NCBI RefSeq assembly: GCF_001509405.1 | Contig: NZ_CP011502.1 | Span: 2,852,001-2,916,000, forward strand | Length of the DNA: 64,000 nt | From: Aeromicrobium erythreum | Lineage (GTDB): Bacteria; Actinomycetota; Actinomycetes; Propionibacteriales; Nocardioidaceae | Reading direction: 5' to 3' | In this document: piece by piece, positions 48,179 through 55,663 of the stretch | Position numbering within the stretch: position 1 is the first letter of the stretch | Layout: each line of letters opens with the position of its first letter | The notes under the pieces: model-generated | Told to the model about the DNA's origin: nothing | Seen by the model: the letters and a program-made list of their open reading frames with translations, nothing else | Database searches by the model: none | Translations under genes and position numbers: made by a program

Positions 48179-48760
48179 TCAGTGCACGCGTGACAGGCTG
48201 CGTCCGCGGGCCGCGACCCGGAGTCGGACGGCAGCGCGCAGGTCGTCGCGACCGAGCACGTCGTGCAGCTGCGCCGACACCTCGTCGGCGCGCTGCGCCA
48301 CGTGCGTCAGGTCGGCCTCCGGCTCGATGGTGGCGTCGATCCGGGCCACGAGCTCGCCGCGGTCGCGGACGACGGACCCGCGTGCGGAGCGCACACCCTC
48401 CGTCGCGGCGAACGCGTCGGCGGCGGCGGAGAGCACCTTGCCGGCCAGAGCCTCGCTGCGTCCGTCGTCGCCGCTGCCCTCCAGCCGGAGCCGCGAGACG
48501 GTGGGGCGGGTCAGGTGGGCGAGGATCCAGCGCAGCGCCACGAGCGCGACGACGACCGCGACGGCCGCCGCCCCCCACGCCACGGCGGGGTTCTCGAGCG
48601 CGTCGGCGATGCGCGTGGTGCTGCTGGTCGCGGGGAGCGTGCTGCCGGAGACCTCGCGGCCGGACCACCACCACAGGCCGGCGAGCCCAGCGGCGGCCAG
48701 CAGCGCGACGAGCACGAGGGTGGCGAGCCGGTCGATGAGGAGCGTGGTGCGACTGACCAT
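48179..48760 (-). CDS. AmaP-like alkaline-shock membrane anchor protein
   Basis: 193 residues with two transmembrane helices (LATLVLVALLAAAGLAGLWWW and AWGAAAVAVVVALVALRWIL) followed by an Asp23-like C-terminal region. In Firmicutes, AmaP tethers Asp23 to the membrane; here it is the last gene of a seven-gene Asp23 locus. ATG at 48760. Confidence 0.8.
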   Translation of the reverse strand: MVSRTTLLIDRLATLVLVALLAAAGLAGLWWWSGREVSGSTLPATSSTTRIADALENPAVAWGAAAVAVVVALVALRWILAHLTRPTVSRLRLEGSGDDGRSEALAGKVLSAAADAFAATEGVRSARGSVVRDRGELVARIDATIEPEADLTHVAQRADEVSAQLHDVLGRDDLRAAVRLRVAARGRSLSRVH

Positions 48761-48765
48761 GGTGC

Positions 48766-49344
48766 TCAGCCCTTCTCGGGTCGGATGGTGACGTCGACCC
48801 GCGGGGCGGGGTCGACGGCGGAGCAGACGCGCTCCGCGCGGGCACGGACGGCGCCCTCGAGCTCGCTCTCGCGGTCGCTGGTGGCGACGGACCGCGCCAC
48901 GACCTTCACGCGACGGCGCCGGACCGAGACGTCGGCGTCGGTGACGCCGTCGGTGCCGTCGATCGCGGCGCGGACGACCCGCACGAGGTCCTGGCGACGC
49001 AGGTGCACGCCGCTGCTGGCGCGCAGCGCCAGGGTGCGGCGCGGTCGGGGCTTGAGCGCCACCGGCAGCAGCAGCACGGCGACGACGAGCGCGACGACCG
49101 CGCCGGCGAGCACCGCGGAGGTGCGACCGTCGATCCCGTCGGCCGCGTCGACGACCGTCAGCAGCCACGAGCTGCCCGACACCGAGCCGAGCTGCACGAG
49201 CAGGTGCTGGACCGCGACGACGGCCAGGCCGACGAGCGCGAGGGCGATCAGCTGGGCGACGAGGGGCGACGCGCCTGTGCCGGCGGGCGACTTCGCCGCC
49301 GCGAGCGGGCGGGTACCCGTCGGGGAGGAGGTCTCGGAGGTCAT
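48766..49344 (-). CDS. DUF6286-like membrane protein of the Asp23 locus
   Basis: 192 residues with two predicted membrane helices (LVAQLIALALVGLAVVAVQHLL and AVLAGAVVALVVAVLLLPVAL) and a cytoplasmic C-terminal domain of Asp23-like alternating charge. The ATG at 49344 has a GAAGGA site. Six bases separate it from the AmaP-like gene. Function unknown. Confidence 0.75.
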   Translation of the reverse strand: MTSETSSPTGTRPLAAAKSPAGTGASPLVAQLIALALVGLAVVAVQHLLVQLGSVSGSSWLLTVVDAADGIDGRTSAVLAGAVVALVVAVLLLPVALKPRPRRTLALRASSGVHLRRQDLVRVVRAAIDGTDGVTDADVSVRRRRVKVVARSVATSDRESELEGAVRARAERVCSAVDPAPRVDVTIRPEKG

Positions 49345-49372
49345 GCGGGGTCCTTCGGTCGGGTGGGAGAGG

Positions 49373-49771
49373 TCAGACGACGCGGCGGGCGGGGGCGTCG
49401 AGGTGCACGACGTCGGCGACCGTGACGTCGACACGGCTCACGGTGACGCCGACGAGGGTGTCGACGCGCTCGGTGACGTGCGCGCGGACCCGCTCGACGA
49501 GCGGGGCGAGCGGCGTCGGCCAGGTCGCCGCGACCTCGACCGTGATCGACGACGTCTCGCCGGCGACCGTGGCCTCGGCGTGCGGCAGGCCCTTGCGGAC
49601 GAGCTTGGTCCAGCCCTTGCGGGTGTCGACGACGGCCTCGATCTCCGAGGCCGCGATCGACGCGACCCGGCTCACGACGCCGTCGGCGATGGTCGTGCGG
49701 CCGCGGTCCTCGGGGGCGGGCAGCGGTGCCCGCTCCTGCGCGACGGGGGCGAGGGTGGCCGTGTCAGCCAC
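49373..49771 (-). CDS. Asp23/Gls24 family protein
   Basis: 132-residue envelope-stress protein. It contains GRTTIADGVVSRVASIAASEIEAV and VEVAATWPTPLAPLVERVRAHVTERVDTLVGVTVSRVDV, the usual Asp23 core. Overlaps the small membrane protein upstream by eight bases. Confidence 0.88.
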   Translation of the reverse strand: MADTATLAPVAQERAPLPAPEDRGRTTIADGVVSRVASIAASEIEAVVDTRKGWTKLVRKGLPHAEATVAGETSSITVEVAATWPTPLAPLVERVRAHVTERVDTLVGVTVSRVDVTVADVVHLDAPARRVV

Positions 49772-49943
49772 GGTCGCGCCGTCCGAGCAGGCCGGAGAGG
49801 TCGACCTCCCCGTCGACGTGGCCGCCGACGAGGTAGCCCGCGCCGCCCAGGACGAGGGCGAGCAGGAAGCCGAGGAAGCCGCCGGTCGCGATGGCGATGG
49901 CGAGCAGGAGGCCGGCGATGAGGCCGACGGTGGAGGTGGTCAT
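49764..49943 (-). CDS. DUF2273-like small membrane protein
   Basis: 59-residue protein almost entirely hydrophobic (VGLIAGLLLAIAIATGGFLG then FLLALVLGGAGYLVGG), ending in a charged tail. Small proteins of this type accompany Asp23 genes and are thought to help anchor them. ATG at 49943 with GGAGACACC just upstream. Confidence 0.8.
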   Translation of the reverse strand: MTTSTVGLIAGLLLAIAIATGGFLGFLLALVLGGAGYLVGGHVDGEVDLSGLLGRRDRG

Positions 49944-49984
49944 GGGGTGTCTCCTTGGTGCCGGGATGGGGGTCGTGCGAGGGG

Positions 49985-50304
49985 TCAGAGGTCGATGTAG
50001 CGGCGGCGACGCAGCCGCCGCGTCGGGCGGCGCAGGGCCGCCCGGAGGGTGTGGAGCACTCGAGGCAGGGGCCTCGGGTCGGACGGCTCGGGGCCAGAGC
50101 TTCGGGGCCCGACCGTTCGAGGAACGCGTAGCGCCGGTCGAGCGCCGCCAGCCGGACCTGCAGCTGCTCGGCGTCACCTCCGGCGTCGGGGTGATGGCGA
50201 CGCACCAGGGCGCGACGGTCGCGACGCCACTGCTCGCGCAGTGCGGCGTCGGCCGGACCCGCGAAACGGTGTCCGGTCGGTCGCGCCCCGGTGCTGCCGC
50301 TCAC
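49985..50304 (-). CDS. small HPD-motif (J-domain-like) protein with an apparent frameshift
   Basis: From the GTG at 50304, which overlaps the upstream stop as GTGA, the frame reads REQWRRDRRALVRRHHPDAG and RLAALDRRYAFLE, recalling a minimal J-domain with its HPD. Beyond about residue 62 that frame loses codon bias and runs on through the next gene. The -1 frame there gives a believable basic tail (VLHTLRAALRRPTRRLRRRR then YIDL) with a stop at 49985, just before the next gene. A one-base deletion, sequencing error or programmed shift near 50115-50125 would join them. If no shift occurs, the gene is broken. Confidence 0.5.
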
Positions 50305-50624
50305 GACGCGGTCGTGCCGTCCGGGACGACGTCCTCGACGACCACGCGCACGGGTGTGTCGACGAGCGGCGACACGACCGAGCGAACGGCGTCGGCCAGG
50401 TCGCGCAGCCGGGTGCCCATCGTCGCGACGACGTGCACCTCGGTGTCGCCGTCGCGCAGCCGGACCCCGGTGACGCGACGACCGGGCAGGTAGGTCGCCA
50501 CCTCGCCGAACGAGCCGGCGTGCAGCCCCGCGACCCCGGGCACGCCCAGGGTCGCGGACGCCACCTGCTCGGCCACCGTCGCTCCGGTGTCGGCGGGCTC
50601 GGGCGTGTCGGCCGGGGTGGTCAC
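50301..50624 (-). CDS. Asp23-like small protein
   Basis: 107 residues with the Asp23-type pattern AEQVASATLGVPGVAGLHAGSFG, TEVHVVATMGTRLRDLADAVR and VRVVVEDVV. Shorter than classical Asp23. It overlaps the Asp23 gene upstream and the HPD-motif gene downstream by four bases each. Confidence 0.75.
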   Translation of the reverse strand: MTTPADTPEPADTGATVAEQVASATLGVPGVAGLHAGSFGEVATYLPGRRVTGVRLRDGDTEVHVVATMGTRLRDLADAVRSVVSPLVDTPVRVVVEDVVPDGTTAS

Positions 50625-51061
50625 TGGACGCGCGGCTCGCCGGCGGTGTCGTCGGCGCCCTCGTCGGACTCGATGTGGATGTCCTGCACCTCGATGTTGA
50701 CCTCGACGACGTTGAGGCCGACCATGCGCTCGACCGCGTTGATCACGTTGGTGCGGATGCCGTTGGCGAGGTCGGCGATGGAGACGCCGTACTCCGCGAC
50801 GAGCTGGATGTCGATGGCGGCCTCCTTCTCGCCCACCTCGACGGAGATGCCCTGCGAGTGGTTGGTGGAGGAGCCCGGGATGCGCTCACGGATGGCGCCG
50901 ACGGCGCGGGCGGTGTTGCCACCCAGCGCGTACACGCCGGAGACCTCGCGGGTCGCGATGCCGGCGATCTTCGACACGACGGTGTCGGCGATGGAGGTAC
51001 GACCCTGCGTGCTGTCCAGGTCGCTGGAGGTGGTGGTCTTGGCGACGGCCTTCTCGCTCAC
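50621..51061 (-). CDS. Asp23/Gls24 family envelope-stress protein
   Basis: 146 residues. The core TSIADTVVSKIAGIATREVSG, then SVEVGEKEAAIDIQLVAEYGVSIADLANGIRTNVINAVERM, is classic Asp23. The GTG at 51061 is chosen (family start, AGGA upstream); the frame extends a further 19 codons into the intergenic region. First gene of the seven-gene leftward locus, divergent from an ECF sigma factor. Confidence 0.9.
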   Translation of the reverse strand: MSEKAVAKTTTSSDLDSTQGRTSIADTVVSKIAGIATREVSGVYALGGNTARAVGAIRERIPGSSTNHSQGISVEVGEKEAAIDIQLVAEYGVSIADLANGIRTNVINAVERMVGLNVVEVNIEVQDIHIESDEGADDTAGEPRVQ

Positions 51062-51130
51062 GTCATCAGTCCTGTTCTGTGTGGTGGGGTGGATCGATCG
51101 AACAACCGTGAGAGTCACCCCGCACGCCGA

Positions 51131-51170
51131 ACGTCACGGTGATGTGACCGACGTCACGGTGTGAGTCCGT
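51131..51170. promoter_or_regulatory. 20-bp direct repeats between the Asp23 locus and the ECF sigma gene
   Basis: ACGTCACGGTG occurs at 51131-51141 and 51151-51161, exactly 20 bp apart. The first copy is also part of a GTCAC-N6-GTGAC dyad (51133-51148). Two helical turns between repeats is typical of a regulator bound on one DNA face. Confidence 0.45.
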
Positions 51171-51211
51171 TCGAGGTGCGCCCCTCCCCACGCGGTGGGA
51201 CGGTCGGAGCG

Positions 51212-51832
51212 ATGACCAGGGGGACGGACGACGAGCGGGTGCCGGGCACCGACGACGGGAGCGCCCGTCCGTCCGACAACGCCCTCGCCCGCCGCGCCGG
51301 CCTCGGCGACCGGGCGGCGTTCGAGGAGCTCTTCGCCCGCCTCTTCCCCGCGACGCTGCGCTACGCGACCCGTCTGCTCGACGGCGACGAGCGGTCCGCG
51401 GAGGACGCCGTGCAGGACGCGTGGATCACCGCGTGGCGCGCGCTGCCGGACTTCGAGGGCCGCTCGAAGGTGCAGACGTGGATGTTCACGATCGTGCAGC
51501 GCGAGGTCTACCGGCGCCGCCGTCGCACCCGCCCCCTGGCGGTCGACGACCGCATCCTCGAGCCCCTCGGCCGCGACGACGCCGACCGGCTCGGCGCCGC
51601 GCGTCGCCTCGACCCCGAGCAGGAGGCTGAGCTCGGCGACCTCTGGCGCACGCTGGACCTGGCCCTCGGGGAGCTACCGTGGACCCAGCGCGCGGCATGG
51701 ACCCTCCGTGAGCTGGAGGGCTTCTCCTACGCGGAGATCGCCCAGGTGCTCGACACGACTCCGACCGTGGTCCGCGGACAGCTGCACCGCGCCCGACGAA
51801 GTCTCGCGATCCGGATGGAGCAGTGGCGATGA
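51212..51832 (+). CDS. ECF-type RNA polymerase sigma factor
   Basis: 206 residues. Region 2 is ATLRYATRLLDGDERSAEDAVQDAWITAWRALPDFEGRSKVQTWMFTIVQREVYR; region 4 is LPWTQRAAWTLRELEGFSYAEIAQVLDTTPTVVRGQLHRAR. No anti-sigma zinc-finger gene follows; the next gene is an Asp23-like protein, overlapping by four bases. The ATG at 51212 has a GGAGCG site. Probably directs the envelope-stress locus. Confidence 0.92.
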   Translation: MTRGTDDERVPGTDDGSARPSDNALARRAGLGDRAAFEELFARLFPATLRYATRLLDGDERSAEDAVQDAWITAWRALPDFEGRSKVQTWMFTIVQREVYRRRRRTRPLAVDDRILEPLGRDDADRLGAARRLDPEQEAELGDLWRTLDLALGELPWTQRAAWTLRELEGFSYAEIAQVLDTTPTVVRGQLHRARRSLAIRMEQWR

Positions 51833-52347
51833 CGAACCCCGACGTGCCCGACCTCGACCGCTCGAGCGGCGAGCGTGCCCTCGACGTGGCGACCGACCAG
51901 CTCCGCGACCAACCGGCGAGCCCGCAGGTCGCGCAGGCGGCCGGCCGCGTCCTCGCCCGGGCCCTCGCCGCTCCCCGTCGTGCGACCACGATCGAGACCG
52001 CCGACCCGCTGCTGCAGGTCTCCTCGGTCGCGCTCGTGGCGCTGCTGCGCTCGGCACTCGCCGACGCGGTCGCCGACGCGGCCGTGCGACGCATCCGGCT
52101 CGACGTCCGCGACCGCGGCCGCCTGCACGCCGTGCACGTGGAGCTCGTGGCGCGCTACGGGACGTCGGTGCCGGAGTCCACCGAGGCGACGCACGCCGTG
52201 ACCCGGCGCGTCCTGACCCAGACGCTCGGGACGGGGCCGGCACCGGGCGCCGACGACGTCACCCAGCACGTGCACGTCAGCGACGTCACCCACGGCGACC
52301 CGCACCTGGCGGAGCCGCTCGACGAGGACGAGGTGGGCGACGCGTGA
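51829..52347 (+). CDS. Asp23-like hypothetical protein downstream of the sigma factor
   Basis: 172 residues. It has an N-terminal helical part (GERALDVATDQLRDQPASPQVAQAAGRVLARALAAP), then a domain resembling Asp23 (SSVALVALLRSALADAVADAAVRRIRLDVRDRG, HAVHVELVARYGTSVPE). It occupies the place of an anti-sigma factor but shows no zinc-binding motif or membrane helix. Overlaps both neighbours by four bases. Confidence 0.65.
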   Translation: MTNPDVPDLDRSSGERALDVATDQLRDQPASPQVAQAAGRVLARALAAPRRATTIETADPLLQVSSVALVALLRSALADAVADAAVRRIRLDVRDRGRLHAVHVELVARYGTSVPESTEATHAVTRRVLTQTLGTGPAPGADDVTQHVHVSDVTHGDPHLAEPLDEDEVGDA

Positions 52348-52727
52348 GACAGCTGACCGTGCACCGCCACGTCGACGCCGAGCCCGACATCGTGTGGTCG
52401 CTGCTCGTCGACCTCGACGCGTGGCCTCGCTGGGGCCCGTCGGTGCAGCACGCGAGCCTCGACGACGAGGCGCCGCTCGGCCTCGGCAGCACCGGCCACG
52501 TCCGCACGGCCGTCGGTCTCTCGCTCCCCTTCGCGATCACGTCGTTCGAGCCGGGGCGCGCCTGGGGCTGGTCGGTCGCCGGTGTGCCCGCGACGACGCA
52601 CGCCGTGCGTCCGGAGGTCGACGGCTGCCGGCTGTCGATGGGTGCCCCGCTGTGGGCGCCGGCATACCTGCCCGTGCTGGCCGCGGCGCTCGTGCGGATC
52701 GACCGGCTGGCCACCGCGCGCCGCTGA
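52344..52727 (+). CDS. SRPBCC (polyketide cyclase/START-like) family protein
   Basis: 127 residues with the family start LTVHRHVDAEPDIVWSLLVDLDAWPRWGPSV and the later RTAVGLSLPFAITSFEPGRAWGWSVAG. This fold binds hydrophobic ligands; the ligand is unknown. GTG start overlaps the upstream stop (GTGA), so it belongs to the sigma-factor operon. Confidence 0.85.
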   Translation: MRQLTVHRHVDAEPDIVWSLLVDLDAWPRWGPSVQHASLDDEAPLGLGSTGHVRTAVGLSLPFAITSFEPGRAWGWSVAGVPATTHAVRPEVDGCRLSMGAPLWAPAYLPVLAAALVRIDRLATARR

Positions 52728-52740
52728 CCGCGGCAGAAGG

Positions 52741-53343
52741 TCAGGCGGGGTACGGCTCGCGGGAGAGCAGCCGGGCGAGGTGCACGGCGTTCGCGGCCGC
52801 CGTGCGCAGCGTGCTGAGCGTGGCCTCGGGGGTCTCGTCGAGGTCGTTGTAGTCGACTGTGTGCATGGCCTCGCCGTTCCAGTACGTGCCGCCCTGCGCG
52901 GGGATCGTCAGGCCGCAGTCGTCGAGCGCCTGGTACAGGTCGGCCGTGATCTTGTGCGCGCCGTCCTCGTTGCCGACGACCCCCACGAGCGCGACCTTCC
53001 CGTAGAGGATCGGGTTCCCGTCGTCGCGCGTCTCGGACAGCTCGGCGTCGAGCCGCTCCAGCACGCGGTTCGCGACGCTCGACATCTGCCCCACCCACGT
53101 CGGTGTGACCACGACGATCACGTCGGCGTCGAGCAGCTGCCGACGGATCGCCGGCCACTCGTCGCCGTCGCCCATGTCGGTCTCGACGCCGGGCTTGACG
53201 TCGAGGTCGACGACCCGCACGGCGGTGCCGACGACGTCGTGCTCGGCGAGGGCGTCGAGGTACTGCTGCGCCATCAGGGCGCTGCTCGACGGCGCGTCGC
53301 CGGGCTTGAGGGTGCAGTTCAGTGCGAGGGCGGTGAGGGGCAC
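52741..53343 (-). CDS. flavodoxin-like / NADPH-dependent FMN reductase family protein
   Basis: 200 residues. ALNCTLKPGDAPSSSALM is the FMN phosphate loop; DADVIVVVTPTWVGQMSSVANRVLERL and GVVGNEDGAHK are the remaining flavin contacts. Probably an FMN-dependent quinone or azo reductase. GTG at 53343 with GGAG upstream is the best start. It is divergent from the TetR/MFS pair, and a 10-bp hairpin (53360-53388) lies in its leader. Confidence 0.85.
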   Translation of the reverse strand: MPLTALALNCTLKPGDAPSSSALMAQQYLDALAEHDVVGTAVRVVDLDVKPGVETDMGDGDEWPAIRRQLLDADVIVVVTPTWVGQMSSVANRVLERLDAELSETRDDGNPILYGKVALVGVVGNEDGAHKITADLYQALDDCGLTIPAQGGTYWNGEAMHTVDYNDLDETPEATLSTLRTAAANAVHLARLLSREPYPA

Positions 53344-53359
53344 GGGGACTCCATCGGTC

Positions 53360-53388
53360 GAGGGAGCCGACGTCACGCCGGCTCCCTC
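53360..53388 (-). other. hairpin in the leader of the flavodoxin-like gene
   Basis: GAGGGAGCCG (53360-53369) pairs with CGGCTCCCTC (53379-53388) around nine bases, 17 bp upstream of the start codon. It is close enough to affect ribosome access on the minus-strand mRNA. Confidence 0.4.
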
Positions 53389-53461
53389 CCGACGTACCCG
53401 CCCCGTGCGAGACGAACCGTCACGGGACGGCCGACCCTCGCACCCGGCCGCCCCCGCGGGG

Positions 53462-53499
53462 TGAGACATTGTGGTCTCATGTGAGACACTACTGTCTCA
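53462..53499. promoter_or_regulatory. twin TetR operators upstream of the TetR-MFS pair
   Basis: Two 18-bp dyads, TGAGAC-N6-GTCTCA, lie at 53462-53479 and 53482-53499, with perfect 6-bp arms and 20 bp centre to centre. They end 20 bp before the TetR start, so the regulator probably binds them as a pair of dimers and controls its own operon. Confidence 0.85.
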
Positions 53500-53518
53500 C
53501 GACGACCCGGGGAGTGCG

Positions 53519-54085
53519 ATGACACCCGACGAGATCCTGGCTGTCGCCCAACGGCAGCTCAACGCCGACCCCACGTCGTCGATGGCCGACATCGCCCGAG
53601 CCGCCCACATCGGCCGCGCGACGCTGCACCGCTACTTCGCCGGACGCGACGAGCTGCTCCTCGAGATCGGCACTCGCTCCCTCGACCGCTGGGAGCAGCG
53701 TCTCGACGAGGCAGCGGTCGAGGACGTGGCCGCCGGCGGCGACGGCGGCCTCATCCGGAGCACCGTCGAGCAGCTGCTCGAGCGCTTCACCGACGACTCC
53801 GACGACTTCGGCTTCGCCCTCACCGACCACTTCCTGACCGTCGAGCCGGGACTCGCCGCCCGCGCCGAGGCCCTCCACCGGCGCGAGGTCGTGCTCTTCG
53901 CCGCCGGACAACGGGCGGGCGTGCTGCGCGACGACGTCAGCGCCGCCTGGCTGTCGACCGCCGGCTACGGCCTTCTCGTCGCCGCGCGCGAGGCCATCCG
54001 GGTCGGCGACGTGCCGCGACGCGGCCTTGGCGCCCTCGTCTCCTCCTTCTTCCTCGACGGAGCCTCTGCCCGTCAGCACGACTGA
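53519..54085 (+). CDS. TetR-family repressor of the adjacent MFS efflux gene
   Basis: 188 residues. Helix-turn-helix is SMADIARAAHIGRATLHRYFAGRDELL, near the N-terminus; the rest is the ligand-binding helical domain. It is followed after 79 bp by a QacA-like transporter on the same strand and preceded by two matched operators, a standard drug-sensing efflux arrangement. Confidence 0.92.
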   Translation: MTPDEILAVAQRQLNADPTSSMADIARAAHIGRATLHRYFAGRDELLLEIGTRSLDRWEQRLDEAAVEDVAAGGDGGLIRSTVEQLLERFTDDSDDFGFALTDHFLTVEPGLAARAEALHRREVVLFAAGQRAGVLRDDVSAAWLSTAGYGLLVAAREAIRVGDVPRRGLGALVSSFFLDGASARQHD

Positions 54086-54087
54086 GG

Positions 54088-54150
54088 CTCCGCACTCCCC
54101 ACCACGAAGCCTCCGCACTCCGCCACCACGAAGCCTCCGGCTTCGGGAAA
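54088..54150 (+). repeat. short tandem repeat before the MFS gene
   Basis: The phrase CTCCGCACTCC plus CCACCACGAAG occurs twice, followed by a third partial CCTCCGGCTTCGGG. The unit is about 24 bp. The CCGGCTTCGG part can also form a small hairpin. Confidence 0.5.
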
Positions 54151-54164
54151 GCCTCGGTGACACC

Positions 54165-55652
54165 GTGACCACCTCTCCCTCCCCCACGACCCCCGCCGTC
54201 GACCACCCGCGCCGCTGGGCCGGTCTGGCCGTGCTCGCCGCCAGCCTCCTCGTGGTGGTCATGGACATGACGATCCTCAACGTCGCGCTGCCGGACCTGG
54301 CCGCCGAGACCGGCGCCAGCGCTCTGCAGCAGCTGTGGATCGTCGACGCGTACGCCCTCGTCCTGGCCGGCCTCCTCGTGCCCGTCACCGCCCTTGCCGA
54401 CCGCGTCGGTCGCAAGCGCATGCTGCTCACCGGCTTCACGATCTTCGCCGTCGCCTCCACGGCCGTGCTCTGGGTCGACGACGCATCGGCCGTCATCGCG
54501 CTGCGTGTGGCCCTCGGCCTGGGCGGCGCCATGATCATGCCGTCGACCCTGTCGCTCATCCGCACGCTCTTCACCGACCCGCGCGAACGCGCCTACGCGC
54601 TCGGCATCTGGGCCGCGATGGCCTCCCTGGGAGCGGCCGTCGGCCCGGTCGTCGGAGGCGCGCTGCTCCAGGCGTGGAGCTGGCACGCGGCCTTCCTCGT
54701 GAACGTGCCCGTCATGGTCCTCGGCGTCGCGTTCGGCGTGTGGCTGCTGCCGGAGAGCCGCTCGGCGCGACCCGGCCGCATCGACCCGTTCGGCGTGGTC
54801 CTCACGGTCGCCGGCATGGTCACGATGGTCTACGGCGTCAAGGAGCTCGGCAAGGACGGGTTCAGTGGAGTCACCCTGGTCTGCGTCGTCGCGGGCATGA
54901 CGATGCTGGCCCTCTTCGTGCGACGCAGCCTGCGCCAGGACGCCCCCATGCTCGCGGTCTCGCTGTTCCGCAGTCGCATCTTCCGCGGCGGGGTGGTCGC
55001 CGCGCTGGCGAGCAGCATCGCCATGATGGCGCTGCTCTTCGTCGGCTCGCAGTGGCTCCAGCTCGTGGAGGGCCACGGTCCGCTCCTGGCGGGCGTCGCG
55101 CTGCTGCCGCTCGCCGTCGGCGGCCTGGTCGCCTCCCCGCTCGCCCCGCGGATCGCCGCCCGCATCGGCGCCCGACGGGCGGTGGTGCTGGGCATGGTCC
55201 TGCTCGGCGCAGGACCGCTCCTCATCTTCGCGGCGCCGCAACCGCTCTCCTACGTCGTGGTCGGCCCGGCACTGCTCGTGGTCGGCGTGGGGACGGGTGC
55301 GCTCGCGCTAGCCTCGGCCCTCATCATCGGCAGCGCACCACGCGACCAGGTCGGCTCGGCGTCCGCCGTCGAGGAGATCTGCTACGAGTTCGGCGCGGTC
55401 ATCAGCATCAGCGTGCTCGGCGGCCTCGTCGCCGCGCTCTACCGCAGCGGGCTGCCCGGCGACGCCACCGACGCGACCCGCGAGTCGCTCGCCCTCGCGC
55501 TCGACACGCCGGTCGCCGCAGCCGCCCAGGCCTCCTACGCCGAGGCGTTCGGCTGGGTCGGCCTCGCCGCCGGGCTCGTCATGCTCGCGGCAGCGTGGCT
55601 CGTGCACCGGCTGCTCCCCGCCGACCTCGACCTCGACGCGCTCGAGCACTAG
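54165..55652 (+). CDS. MFS drug-efflux transporter, DHA2 (QacA/EmrB) type
   Basis: 495 residues with about 14 membrane helices. Motifs LLVVVMDMTILNVALPDLA (TM1), ADRVGRKRMLLTGF (motif A) and GAAVGPVVGGALLQAWSWHAAFLVNVP (motif C) mark a proton-coupled drug exporter. GTG at 54165; the open frame extends upstream over the TetR gene but is not coding there. Likely induced by its substrate through the TetR repressor. Confidence 0.92.
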   Translation: MTTSPSPTTPAVDHPRRWAGLAVLAASLLVVVMDMTILNVALPDLAAETGASALQQLWIVDAYALVLAGLLVPVTALADRVGRKRMLLTGFTIFAVASTAVLWVDDASAVIALRVALGLGGAMIMPSTLSLIRTLFTDPRERAYALGIWAAMASLGAAVGPVVGGALLQAWSWHAAFLVNVPVMVLGVAFGVWLLPESRSARPGRIDPFGVVLTVAGMVTMVYGVKELGKDGFSGVTLVCVVAGMTMLALFVRRSLRQDAPMLAVSLFRSRIFRGGVVAALASSIAMMALLFVGSQWLQLVEGHGPLLAGVALLPLAVGGLVASPLAPRIAARIGARRAVVLGMVLLGAGPLLIFAAPQPLSYVVVGPALLVVGVGTGALALASALIIGSAPRDQVGSASAVEEICYEFGAVISISVLGGLVAALYRSGLPGDATDATRESLALALDTPVAAAAQASYAEAFGWVGLAAGLVMLAAAWLVHRLLPADLDLDALEH

Positions 55653-55663
55653 CGGGGCGGACG

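Noticed and set aside
49672..50304. A 210-residue single-frame reading of the HPD-motif gene
   Set aside because: It would run antagonistically through the DUF2273-like gene and into the Asp23 gene in a different frame. Codon bias collapses after about residue 62.
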